Positions 14,777 to 22,797 of a stretch of DNA of 31,777 nucleotides are shown here, piece by piece. Made by a program: the position numbers and the translations under genes. Source of the DNA: an uncultured Oscillospiraceae bacterium. GTDB lineage: Bacteria > Bacillota > Clostridia > Oscillospirales > Ruminococcaceae. Below the pieces are notes generated by a model, which searched no databases, was not told where the DNA came from, and saw nothing but the letters and a program-made list of their open reading frames with translations. The first letter of the stretch is position 1. The number at the start of each line of letters is the position of its first letter. The stretch spans positions 1-31,777 of the forward strand of contig CAKSJL010000013.1 of NCBI GenBank assembly GCA_934463345.1, given 5' to 3'.

Positions 14777-15473
14777 TATTGCAACTCTCTTTCCGGAAAT
14801 GGTTGACGGCATACTTTCAGAAAGCATCGTCGGACGTGCAAGAAAAAAGGGCGCAATAGAAATTTGCTGCCACCAGATAAGAGATTATACACTTGACAAA
14901 CACAGGCGTGTTGACGATATACCATACGGCGGCGGAATGGGAATGGTTATGCAGGCAGATCCTATTTACAGATGCTATCAGGCTGTATGTGAACAAATAA
15001 ATGCAAAACCGCATACTATATATATGACGCCAAAGGGGGCTGTGTTTACGCAGTCAAAAGCGTCAGAGCTTTCAAAGCTTGAAAATATACTTATACTATG
15101 TGGTCATTACGAAGGAGTCGACCAGCGGGTTCTTGACAGAATCGTTGATGAGGAAATCTCAATTGGCGACTATGTTCTGACCGGAGGAGAGCTTCCTGCC
15201 GCAGTTTTGACTGACGCAGTTGCAAGAATGTGTGAAGGAGTTCTTTCAAGTCCTGAATGCTATGAGGATGAAAGTCACTTTTCCGGACTCCTGGAATATC
15301 CTCAGTATACACGTCCGGAGGTCTGGGACGGAGAAGCTGTTCCCCCTGTCCTGCTTACGGGACATCACAAAAATATTGCGGATTGGCGTCATCAGAAAAG
15401 CCTTGAAATTACCAAAGAAAAACGTCCGGATATGTATGAAGTATACATTTCACAAAAAAATAATAAGGTTTAA
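14766..15473 (+). CDS. trmD: tRNA (guanine-N1)-methyltransferase TrmD
   Basis: The 235-residue SPOUT enzyme methylates G37 of tRNAs with a preceding G, preventing frameshifts. The trefoil-knot SAM site is visible as LCGHYEGVDQRV (111-122) and ISIGDYVLTGGELPA (131-145), followed by SSPECYEDESHFSGLLEYPQYTRP with the catalytic Asp in the YEDES segment, then a C-terminal helical tRNA-binding domain. The ATG at 14766 is favoured over TTG 14763 because GGAGGG lies 8 nt upstream. No rplS follows, unlike the common rimM-trmD-rplS order. Confidence 0.97.
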   Translation: MRIDIATLFPEMVDGILSESIVGRARKKGAIEICCHQIRDYTLDKHRRVDDIPYGGGMGMVMQADPIYRCYQAVCEQINAKPHTIYMTPKGAVFTQSKASELSKLENILILCGHYEGVDQRVLDRIVDEEISIGDYVLTGGELPAAVLTDAVARMCEGVLSSPECYEDESHFSGLLEYPQYTRPEVWDGEAVPPVLLTGHHKNIADWRHQKSLEITKEKRPDMYEVYISQKNNKV

Positions 15474-15768
15474 ACAGGGGATTTTAATTTCACTGTTGAA
15501 TGTGCATATAAAGTGTTGTTGAAAGTTGTATGCAGTGAATAATTCTAATTAACACCATAATTGCTTCGTTATATTAAACAAAGATGAACCTTTATGAATT
15601 CTTAACATTAATCAAAGCGTAGAATTTCTGGCAAAAAGTCATATTTAGTGTGTTTTTTACGTTGACTGTGAGAAAAATAGCTTGTATAATTGTAAACAGC
15701 AAAAGAAAAAAAGTCATTGATTAATGAAATGCAATTTTTTGATTATTGCAAAGATAGGAGAGTTTTTT
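15474..15768. other. Intergenic stretch trmD-ptsH
   Basis: About 295 bp of AT-rich DNA. TTCACTG (15489-15495) and CAGTGAA (15533-15539) could close a hairpin after trmD, with TGCATA/TATGCA as an alternative inner pairing, but there is no T run and no clear terminator. The ptsH promoter is the only confident element. Confidence 0.4.
15662..15690 (+). promoter_or_regulatory. Sigma-A promoter of ptsH
   Basis: TTGACT (15662-15667), 17-bp spacer, TATAAT (15685-15690): near consensus, giving a leader of about 70 nt. Confidence 0.85.
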
Positions 15769-16032
15769 ATGTTTGTAAAAGATGTTATGGTTCAGAATCA
15801 GGTTGGTCTCCATGCAAGACCTGCTACATTTTTTATCCAGAAAGCAAATGAGTATAAATCATCAATTTGGATTGAAAAGGAAGAACGCAGAGTTAACGCC
15901 AAGAGTCTTCTCGGTATCCTCTCACTGGGAATCGTAGGCGGAACATCAATCAGAATCATTGCAGACGGCACTGACGAACAGCAGGCAGTTGAAGCGCTTG
16001 TTGAACTCGTTGAGAGCGGTTTCAGCAACTAA
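15769..16032 (+). CDS. ptsH: Phosphocarrier protein HPr
   Basis: The 87-residue protein carries both phosphorylation sites of Gram-positive HPr: His15 in NQVGLHARPA (PEP-dependent transfer from Enzyme I to PTS permeases) and Ser46 in NAKSLLGIL (target of HPr kinase; P-Ser-HPr is the CcpA corepressor). Presence of His15 argues against Crh. The start at 15769 is set by AGGAG 8 nt upstream and the family N-terminus; the frame is open 15 codons further up without a ribosome site. It stands alone, not next to ptsI. Its presence suggests that carbon-source signalling operates here, possibly touching the cellobiose phosphorylase gene, though no clear cre site was recognised there. Confidence 0.95.
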   Translation: MFVKDVMVQNQVGLHARPATFFIQKANEYKSSIWIEKEERRVNAKSLLGILSLGIVGGTSIRIIADGTDEQQAVEALVELVESGFSN

Positions 16033-16046
16033 TTCAATGAAATCAG

Positions 16047-16085
16047 ACAAGGGGCGTTACTGCAAGGTAACGCCCCTTGTTTTTT
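16047..16085 (+). terminator. Intrinsic terminator after ptsH
   Basis: ACAAGGGGCGTTAC (16047-16060) pairs perfectly with GTAACGCCCCTTGT (16067-16080), a 14-bp stem followed by T6. The T run reaches the stop codon of convergent spoIVB; on the minus strand the T tail is poor. Confidence 0.95.
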
Positions 16086-17286
16086 ATCCGGTAAGTCCGG
16101 ATTCATACATGTTTTCTGCAAATATTCCATAGCCCCTCTGCGGATCGCTGACAAATACATGGGTAACTGCACCTACAAGCTTTCCGTTTTGTATTATGGG
16201 GCTTCCGCTCATTCCCTGGACTATTCCTCCGGTTTTTTCAAGAAGCCGGCTGTCTGTCACTTTAATAGTCATATTTTTGGTGTCATTGCTTTTGCAGTCT
16301 ATCTTTTCTATTTCTATTTCATATTCATGCGGGCCGCTTTCATCTATTGTAGTGTAAATTGACGCTTTTCCCGTCTTTACCTCCTGACGAAGCGCCATCG
16401 GAATTCCCTCCGACTGTGGGACACCGGAAAAAAGCTCCCCGAAAACGCCGTATTTATTGTTTGTCCGGATAACTCCCGATGTACGGCGTGAAATAAAGCT
16501 TCCTTTAAGCTCGCCGGGTTCTCCGGATTTTCCCTTTATAACTCCGGTAATTTCAACCTGTGCCGCCTCACCTGAGGAAATCGGAACTATTTCTCCTGTG
16601 TCGCTGTCACAGACAGGATGTCCCAGGCCGGCAAAACGGTCTGTTTCCGGCTCATAAAAGGTTACTGTTCCGATTCCGGCTGTTGAGTCACGAACCCATA
16701 CACCAGCCTTATAGCAGCACTCTGAAACAGAATAAACCGGCGTTATCATGGAAACCTTTTCTTTTCCGTTATCTGTATAGACAATTTCAAGAGGTTTGCC
16801 TTCCGATCGGGAAACTATTCTTGTTATGTCACTGTTTGAAGAAAGCTTCTGACCGTCAATCGAAAGTATTACGTCCCCTTCTTCTATACCACATTCTGAT
16901 GCAGGACACTCCATTCCGCTTCCGGTTTTTATTTCGCCCATGCCTACTACCATAACTCCTTCCATCAGAAGCTTTATTCCAAACGGATTTCCTCCCGGAA
17001 CAAGCACCGGAGTTTCAACAGTATGCAGCTCGACATCCTTTATCGGAACGACTCCGAAAAGCTTTAGTGTCGCAGTTTCAACAGAAGGTGAGATCTCTCC
17101 TGCAAATGACGCAACAGCACCATCCTTTTGAGCACTTATGGAAAACCTTGTCGAAAGGGAAAGTCCTGTTTCTTTTGAAACATAAAAGCTGTCTGGAAGA
17201 TTTACTGAATAATATCCCGCTATCATGCAGATATTAATAACAAAAATGGTCAGCACTGCGAATGTTGGTTTAAATATCTTTTTCAT
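16084..17286 (-). CDS. spoIVB: SpoIVB sporulation serine peptidase (S55 family)
   Basis: The 400-residue protein has an N-terminal membrane segment (about 9-28), a PDZ domain (about 108-182; GMECPASECGIEEGDVILSIDGQKL) and a C-terminal S55 peptidase domain with His223 (GLGHPVCD) and Ser360 in GMSGSPII. In Bacillus, SpoIVB is secreted from the forespore into the intermembrane space, where it cleaves SpoIVFA and releases sigma-K activation in the mother cell. AAAGGAA precedes the ATG. In most endospore formers it lies directly upstream of spo0A in the same direction; here the two genes are divergent. Catalytic residues are intact, so the protein is probably active. Confidence 0.95.
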   Translation of the reverse strand: MKKIFKPTFAVLTIFVINICMIAGYYSVNLPDSFYVSKETGLSLSTRFSISAQKDGAVASFAGEISPSVETATLKLFGVVPIKDVELHTVETPVLVPGGNPFGIKLLMEGVMVVGMGEIKTGSGMECPASECGIEEGDVILSIDGQKLSSNSDITRIVSRSEGKPLEIVYTDNGKEKVSMITPVYSVSECCYKAGVWVRDSTAGIGTVTFYEPETDRFAGLGHPVCDSDTGEIVPISSGEAAQVEITGVIKGKSGEPGELKGSFISRRTSGVIRTNNKYGVFGELFSGVPQSEGIPMALRQEVKTGKASIYTTIDESGPHEYEIEIEKIDCKSNDTKNMTIKVTDSRLLEKTGGIVQGMSGSPIIQNGKLVGAVTHVFVSDPQRGYGIFAENMYESGLTG

Positions 17287-17718
17287 TTTTATTCCTTTCC
17301 AAGAGAATAATTGCTTAAGGTAAAACCGTACAAAGCTTGTGTGGTGTTGCCTTAACTGACATAAAAGTGATCATTTGCAATAGCGTGGAATATATGACAC
17401 TCAGATGTCTGCAATAATACTATTGACTCAAAGAAAGAATTTTATTAAAGGAATTATGCTGATGTTTATTTGCTAAATTTTCAGAAAACGTCCTTATAAA
17501 ATTTTGCCGGACAATATATATTGCTTTTTTACCAAAAAGCTTACAGCCTATGATGAATTTATAAAATAAAGGAAGCTGTGACGAGTTCTTAATAATTTTT
17601 TAACATCTTTTCAACAATTTCCACTGTAAAGTGTTAAAAACATTTCTTTATTGCTATTGCTTCATTCAATTTTATGTGATAATATAAAATTGTAGAAAAA
17701 ATCAGGAGGTAGAACAAA
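17287..17718. promoter_or_regulatory. Divergent spoIVB-spo0A control region
   Basis: The 432-bp gap holds the miniature palindrome (17315-17355) and the start region of spo0A. A weak promoter TTGCTT (17657-17662), 17-bp spacer, TAATAT (17680-17685) precedes spo0A. Two sequences one base from the Spo0A box TGTCGAAAA are present: TGTAGAAAA (17691-17699, plus) and TGTTGAAAA (17616-17608, minus), hinting at autoregulation. I found no convincing sigma-H or sigma-G promoter by eye. Confidence 0.35.
17315..17355. repeat. 41-bp end-to-end miniature of the 27175-27353 repeat family
   Basis: TTAAGGTAAAACCGTACAA (17315-17333) and the reverse complement of 17337-17355 (TTAAGGCAACACCACACAA) agree at 15 of 19 positions and both resemble the terminal repeat TTAAGGCAACACCGCACAA of the element at 27175-27353. 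It therefore looks like two ends joined with the interior lost. It lies about 30-70 nt upstream of spoIVB, in its leader or promoter. Confidence 0.6.
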
Positions 17719-18489
17719 ATGATAAACAAAATTAAAGTGTTGATCGGAGATGACAGCGTGGAATACGGCATCGCCTGTGCCAGTACCCTGAGAGGACTGG
17801 GCATGTATGCCATAACAAGACCAAAGGACGGAAAGGTATTGTTTGACACGATAAAAAATGACATGCCTGACGTTGTGGTTGTTGACTCTGCGCTCCCTAA
17901 CATGGACGCTCTGGAGCTTATGAAAAGAGTTCATGAGCTTGGCGGAAAAAGTCCTGAATTTATTGTGACTTCTCCCTGCGACAATCCGCACATGCAGAGA
18001 AGTATTCTTGAAAACGGCGCCGCTTACTTCATTCTCAAGCCTTTTGAAATAAGCATGCTGTGCGAGAGAATTATTGATCTTGCCAGAAGCGGCGGCATCA
18101 GACAGTTTCCGGACGAAAAGCAGGATATGGAAATAGTCGTTACGGATATCATACATCAGCTCGGAGTTCCTGCACACATAAAAGGCTATCATTATCTGAG
18201 AGAAGCTATTCTCTCATCACTTGATAGAAACGAGCTTCTTGAAAGTGTTACAAAACTCCTTTACCCGACGGTCGCAAAGAAATTTGACACAACCTCTTCA
18301 AGAGTTGAAAGAGCGATAAGACACGCCATTGAAATTGCATGGGACAGAGGAAATCTCGACACACTCAATGCATTTTTCGGATACACTGTAAACACCTGCA
18401 AGGGCAAGCCGACAAACTCCGAATTTATTGCGCTCATAACTGACAAAATAAGACTGAAATACAAGCCTGCCGCACTGAAAAGAGCCTGA
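17719..18489 (+). CDS. spo0A: Sporulation master regulator Spo0A
   Basis: The 256-residue response regulator has a receiver domain (1-125) with acidic pocket D11/D12, phospho-acceptor Asp56 ([13 protein letters not shown]), switch Ser85 and Lys107 (FILKPF), and the Spo0A effector domain (about 145-256). The latter carries the diagnostic DNA-recognition region [21 protein letters not shown] and the end [28 protein letters not shown]. When phosphorylated it switches on entry into sporulation, and in clostridia also stationary-phase metabolism. AGGAGG lies 9 nt before the ATG. It is monocistronic. The receiver is rather diverged ([17 protein letters not shown]) compared with the highly conserved effector. 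Confidence 0.97.
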   Translation: MINKIKVLIGDDSVEYGIACASTLRGLGMYAITRPKDGKVLFDTIKNDMPDVVVVDSALPNMDALELMKRVHELGGKSPEFIVTSPCDNPHMQRSILENGAAYFILKPFEISMLCERIIDLARSGGIRQFPDEKQDMEIVVTDIIHQLGVPAHIKGYHYLREAILSSLDRNELLESVTKLLYPTVAKKFDTTSSRVERAIRHAIEIAWDRGNLDTLNAFFGYTVNTCKGKPTNSEFIALITDKIRLKYKPAALKRA

Positions 18490-18505
18490 AAAGAAAATAC
18501 TCCGC

Positions 18506-18577
18506 TTGTAATATCTGAAAAACTGTGATAATATAGTATTAAGACAGTACCGCAATTTACAGCGGCTTCATGTCTTA
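18506..18577 (+). promoter_or_regulatory. Promoter and leader hairpin before flavin reductase-like gene
   Basis: TTGTAA (18506-18511), 17-bp spacer, TAATAT (18529-18534). Directly downstream, TAAGACA...TGTCTTA with inner CCGC/GCGG forms a two-part stem-loop at about 18540-18577 in the mRNA leader. Confidence 0.45.
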
Positions 18578-18603
18578 TACCAATCTGAAAGGAAATGATA
18601 CCT

Positions 18604-19107
18604 ATGGCATTTGTTAAAAAAAATATTTTCAGCGAAAGCTTCAATCCTTTTACCCTTATCGGTAAGGAATGGTTTTTATTAACAAGCGGAGATACAGCAA
18701 ACTACAACACAATGACGGCTTCCTGGGGACAGCTTGGATTTCTCTGGAACAAGCCAGTTTTTACAACGGTTGTCAGAACTTCAAGAAAAACCTTTGAGCT
18801 GATGGAAAAAAATGATCTGTTTACGATATCGTTTTTCGATGAAAAATACAGAAGCGCTCTGAATTTCTGCGGTTCACATTCCGGAAGGGACTGCGACAAG
18901 GCAAAAGAAACCGGTCTTGTTCCTGTTGAGCTTGAAGGAAGTACAGCATTTGAACAGGCAAAAATGGTATTTGTATGCCGTAAGATATATGAGAAGGATA
19001 TGTGTGAAGAGGACTTTACTGACAAAAGTCTTTTAAAATTTTATGATAAAGATCCTTTCCATAAAAACTTTACAGGCGAAATAATTGCCTGCTATAAGGC
19101 TGAATAA
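18604..19107 (+). CDS. Flavin reductase/flavoredoxin-like FMN-binding protein
   Basis: The 167-residue protein belongs to the flavin reductase-like (split-barrel FMN-binding) superfamily. Supporting stretches are NTMTASWGQLGFLWNKPVFTTVVRTSRKTFELMEKNDLFTISFF, where the TAS-W-G segment contacts FMN, and FCGSHSGRDCDKAKETGLVP, typical of small clostridial members annotated as flavin reductase or flavoredoxin. It probably transfers electrons between NAD(P)H or ferredoxin and an acceptor; the partner is unknown. The start at 18604 is set by AAGGAA 9 nt upstream; the ATG at 18595 touches that ribosome site and cannot be used well. It sits alone after spo0A. Confidence 0.85.
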   Translation: MAFVKKNIFSESFNPFTLIGKEWFLLTSGDTANYNTMTASWGQLGFLWNKPVFTTVVRTSRKTFELMEKNDLFTISFFDEKYRSALNFCGSHSGRDCDKAKETGLVPVELEGSTAFEQAKMVFVCRKIYEKDMCEEDFTDKSLLKFYDKDPFHKNFTGEIIACYKAE

Positions 19108-19129
19108 CCTTGAAATAAATTTTATCTGT

Positions 19130-19167
19130 AAACCGGTGGTGCACCATAAGGCTGCGCTGCCGGTTTT
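19130..19167 (+). terminator. Possible terminator after flavin reductase-like gene
   Basis: AAACCGG and CCGGTTT close a hairpin that includes the palindrome TGGTGCACCA, followed by TTTTTG. Confidence 0.6.
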
Positions 19168-19208
19168 TGTGTGTATTTTGTGTATGTTATATATATTTTA
19201 TTTGCTTG

Positions 19209-19237
19209 TTGACAGCATGATGAATTAAATGTATAAT
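19209..19237 (+). promoter_or_regulatory. Promoter of the surface-glycan operon 19272-24461
   Basis: TTGACA (19209-19214), 17-bp spacer, TATAAT (19232-19237): full consensus, 35 nt before the first start codon. Confidence 0.88.
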
Positions 19238-19271
19238 ATAATATGACTATAATTAAAGGAGATGAAACTCA

Positions 19272-21623
19272 TTGATTCAGATATTGGTATTCGCCTTATG
19301 TACTGCTATTTTTCTTTACATTACTGTATTCTGTTTTCTTTCTGTTTCTAAAAATAATTTTAATTTCTTTGAAAAATTCCAGAATAAACTCAAAATCTCA
19401 TCATTTGCAGCAGAAGCGGTGCTTATTATTATATCAGTTCTGGATCTGACAGAAATAATTGATACAGGCGGCTACAAAAATCTCTCTGTCTGGTGTGCTG
19501 TATTTTGTGCAGTCGGTCTGATCCTGTCCGCTGCTTACAAAAAGATGCCCGAAAAATTCTGCACATTTCTGCGCTTTTTCACTCGTTCAGTATTAGTATG
19601 TACAGCCGCAGAGCTTTTTATTTTTAACTGTAATTCTGCTCATCTGTTCGGAAAAGATTACAATATTATGGTTCTTGAAACGCAAAAAGCATCTGGAAAT
19701 TTCCAGACAGTTGGTGACGGAGCTATGCTTGACTACGGCTCATATCTGGAATTCAAGGGTATAAACATGCCAGTCGGAACAATAACCTTTAAAACTGCAG
19801 ACAACATAAAAGGTATCAAAAAAATCAGTATTGACATGTCGGACGACACCAATAATGATTATCGCTACGGCATAGCAAATGCACAGATTATAGCCTCCGA
19901 TGAGAGAAGCTATACTGTTCCATGCAATTTTTCCGGAAATGTTCACGATCTGAGATTTTCTCCGTCAGACGAAAACAGCGGTGTTGTTATAAAGGAAATT
20001 ACGCTCAACATTCCTATATTTCTTAAATTTTCATTTTTAAGATTCTTCATAATGCTTTCTGCATTACTTGCTGTTTATCTGCTGACAATTTCTCCTCTGT
20101 TCAAAAAATCTTTGTCACAGAACAAACTTGCTTCAAGAATCGGCGCATATTCTATGACTGCTGTTTTTATTCTCGCAGCACTTCTTCTCACAAATGCTTA
20201 CAGATATTCTGATCCTAACCACAGCCTGAAAAGAGATTTTCAGATGAACGAGGGAAACCAGATGACTCAGGAAATAGTTGATGCATTTGAAGCCGGTCAG
20301 GTTTCTCTGCTGCGTCAGGCGGAAGATGATTTGTTAAGTCTTGAAAATCCTTACGACTGGAGTCAGAGAAATGCGGCAGGCGTGAGTTACGCCTGGGATC
20401 ATCTGCTGTATGAGGGAAAATACTATTCATACTACGGAATTGCTCCGGTTGTTGCTCTTTTCCTGCCTTACCATATGGCAACGGATCATTATTTCCCGTC
20501 AGTGTGGGCAGTCTGGCTGTTCGGCACTCTGGGAATATTCTTCCTTTCAAAATTCTACATGGCATTTATGTTCAGATTCTTTCCGAAAATCCGCTCATCG
20601 CTTATTCTTGCCGGTCTTTTTATAATGCAACTCTCAACCGGAATATGGTTCTGTTTCAGCAATCCTAATTTCTATGAAATTGCGCAGACCTCCGGATTTG
20701 CCTGTGTTACAGCCGGAGCATTCTTTCTGATAAGCTCCAATATTATTGGTGAAGGAAAGATAAAAAACTGGAGGATCGCACTTTCGACCGTATTTTTAAG
20801 TCTTGGCGTTCTCTGCCGTCCTACACTTGCAATATACTGTATTGCGGCGCTCATTTTCATCTTTGCTGGCTTTAAAAAGAAAAAATCAGCTTACAGCAAC
20901 GGCATTTCAAAGGTAAAGCATTATCTGCCGTATTTTCTCTGTGCCATTGTTCCGTTTGTTGTAATAGGCGGAGCGCAGATGATTTACAATTACGCAAGAT
21001 TCGGTTCTATATTTGATTTCGGAATACAGTATTCACTTACCATAAACGACTTTACAAGCGCAGAATATCACACTCATTTTGTACTTATCGGATTTTTCAA
21101 TTATCTGCTTGCTTTTCCGACATTCTCTCAGACATTCCCGTTCTTCACCTGTTCGGAAGTACCAACGTTCAATCCTCAGGGATACTACTTCGTTGCAACG
21201 GCTTCTGCGCTCGGACTTCTCTGGAGAGCGCTTCCGGTATTCTCATACGGCTGGGGAATAAAAGCATACAGATGGTCGCATAATAAAGACAAAAAACTTT
21301 ACTCAGTATTGCTTGCATCCGTCTGCCTTGCTGCACCAGCTGTAATAATAGCTTCCATCTGGGAAAGCGGTTACGGCACAAGGTACAGCGTTGACTTTGC
21401 ATGGCAGATCCTTATAGGCGCTCTGGTGATCGCATTTATAATATTCAGCAGATGCAGTCAGAATATTCAGAAGCATCTTTGCAGAGCTACGACAGTTTCT
21501 GCCGGAGTTTCACTTATACTCAATTTCGGTCAGGTCTATAACTGGATCTTAAACGGAACGTTATCTGATGAATGGAGAGAAGCTACTGTTTCTTTCGGAC
21601 GTCTTGCTGAGTTCTGGAGATAA
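19272..21623 (+). CDS. Large multi-pass membrane protein, GT-C glycosyltransferase-like
   Basis: 783 residues. About four membrane segments (residues 1-125) are followed by an extracytoplasmic beta-rich insert (about 130-255), then roughly nine or ten more segments. Segments such as AWDHLLYEGKYYSYYGIAPVVALFLPYH (about 376-403) with loops rich in aromatic and charged residues resemble clostridial membrane proteins assigned to the GT-C/ArnT-PMT superfamily, which take sugar from a polyprenyl-phosphate donor outside the membrane. This is by likeness; no catalytic residue is certain. Start: GGAG (19258-19261) then TTG at 19272; the nearer ATG at 19262 is out of frame. The GtrB-type enzyme two genes downstream could supply its donor. 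Confidence 0.72.
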   Translation: MIQILVFALCTAIFLYITVFCFLSVSKNNFNFFEKFQNKLKISSFAAEAVLIIISVLDLTEIIDTGGYKNLSVWCAVFCAVGLILSAAYKKMPEKFCTFLRFFTRSVLVCTAAELFIFNCNSAHLFGKDYNIMVLETQKASGNFQTVGDGAMLDYGSYLEFKGINMPVGTITFKTADNIKGIKKISIDMSDDTNNDYRYGIANAQIIASDERSYTVPCNFSGNVHDLRFSPSDENSGVVIKEITLNIPIFLKFSFLRFFIMLSALLAVYLLTISPLFKKSLSQNKLASRIGAYSMTAVFILAALLLTNAYRYSDPNHSLKRDFQMNEGNQMTQEIVDAFEAGQVSLLRQAEDDLLSLENPYDWSQRNAAGVSYAWDHLLYEGKYYSYYGIAPVVALFLPYHMATDHYFPSVWAVWLFGTLGIFFLSKFYMAFMFRFFPKIRSSLILAGLFIMQLSTGIWFCFSNPNFYEIAQTSGFACVTAGAFFLISSNIIGEGKIKNWRIALSTVFLSLGVLCRPTLAIYCIAALIFIFAGFKKKKSAYSNGISKVKHYLPYFLCAIVPFVVIGGAQMIYNYARFGSIFDFGIQYSLTINDFTSAEYHTHFVLIGFFNYLLAFPTFSQTFPFFTCSEVPTFNPQGYYFVATASALGLLWRALPVFSYGWGIKAYRWSHNKDKKLYSVLLASVCLAAPAVIIASIWESGYGTRYSVDFAWQILIGALVIAFIIFSRCSQNIQKHLCRATTVSAGVSLILNFGQVYNWILNGTLSDEWREATVSFGRLAEFWR

Positions 21624-21633
21624 GGAGCTTTAA

Positions 21634-22785
21634 TTGAAATATAAAAGTTTCTCAAAATCACTGATCTGCTTCATCTGTTCTGCTGTATGCGCTTTTTCAA
21701 GTGCCTTATGCGTCAGCGCAGAGGATGAAGTAACTCATATAACCATACTTGGCGACAGCATTTCATACGGCTATGGTCTTGATGAAAATGACAAAAACTA
21801 CGGCGGCTGGCTTGAGGAATATTATGATGCTCAGGTTGACAACTTTGCCGTAAACGGCATGACAACTCAGGAGCTTATGGACATTATTGACAACGATAGT
21901 AACGTCTCACAGTCAGTTGAGGAATCCGATCTTGTGTGCGTTTCAATCGGAGGAAATGACGTCCTCGGAATTTTCTATGACGGTCTTATGGATATTGCAG
22001 ACGGTATATCAATGCCGCAGGGAAGCGCAGGTTCATTCAATATTTCTCCCGAAGCAATCCAAAACATCATAATCAAATTTTCGTCAGCTCTTGCGCCGGC
22101 ATCCTCTGAAGCAGGAGAAAATATAAAAGCTATTTCCCAGAAGCTTTCAGAAATAAATCCGGACGCAAAACTGGTTTTTCAGACGATCTATAATCCATTT
22201 GAAACGGATGACGAATCAATGAAGGCTGTATATTCTCCGCTTCACACATTTACCGGAATTTATCTGGCGGTTATAAACAATGCAATAAAAAAATGCGATA
22301 ATATAATAACCGCAGATATACACGATAAATTTTCAGGAAGCTGCGTCAGCCTGACAAATATAAAATCTCTCGATATCCACCCGAATAAGTTTGGTCATCT
22401 TCTCATTGCAGAGGAAATAATTCAGGATTTAGCCCTGCCTGGAAATGCTGATGAGCTTATAAGCAGGCTTGACGAATGGGCGCCGGAAGCTCTGAACATA
22501 ATTCCGAAGGATATCAGAAATGAATTTCATATGCTTGCAGACGGAAAATTCAGGACAGAGGAAAGTATAAGCGAACAGCTTCCTTCAGAAACGGAAAATA
22601 ATACTGAACCTGAAAAGACTCAGAAAAAAACAGAAGTTGCCGCCGACAAGCATTCTGACAATATAAAGAAATCGGATAATAGAAACTCTGTAATAATTTC
22701 TGCTGCATTGATCGTGCTGACACTGATAATATTTACAGCTGTTCCGATTATCATATATAAAGCAGTCAGGAAAAAACAAAACTGA
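21634..22785 (+). CDS. Membrane-anchored SGNH/GDSL hydrolase
   Basis: A 383-residue extracellular esterase candidate. An N-terminal signal peptide (1-29, ending VSA) is followed by an SGNH domain: block I GDSISYGYGLDEN with Ser42, Asn in the block II region (FAVNGMT), GGND (106-109) block III, and block V LDIHPNKFGH with Asp247/His249. A Glu/Lys-rich spacer (about 305-350) leads to a C-terminal membrane helix (about 353-377) and a basic tail, so the enzyme is tethered outside the membrane. Such enzymes remove or transfer acyl groups on cell-wall glycans. Start TTG at 21634 with AAGGAG 8 nt upstream, 10 nt after the preceding gene. Confidence 0.9.
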   Translation: MKYKSFSKSLICFICSAVCAFSSALCVSAEDEVTHITILGDSISYGYGLDENDKNYGGWLEEYYDAQVDNFAVNGMTTQELMDIIDNDSNVSQSVEESDLVCVSIGGNDVLGIFYDGLMDIADGISMPQGSAGSFNISPEAIQNIIIKFSSALAPASSEAGENIKAISQKLSEINPDAKLVFQTIYNPFETDDESMKAVYSPLHTFTGIYLAVINNAIKKCDNIITADIHDKFSGSCVSLTNIKSLDIHPNKFGHLLIAEEIIQDLALPGNADELISRLDEWAPEALNIIPKDIRNEFHMLADGKFRTEESISEQLPSETENNTEPEKTQKKTEVAADKHSDNIKKSDNRNSVIISAALIVLTLIIFTAVPIIIYKAVRKKQN

Positions 22786-22797
22786 TAGGAGCAAATT

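Noticed and set aside
15489..15539. Hairpin after trmD as a terminator
   Set aside because: Stem of 7 bp with a very long loop and no T run.
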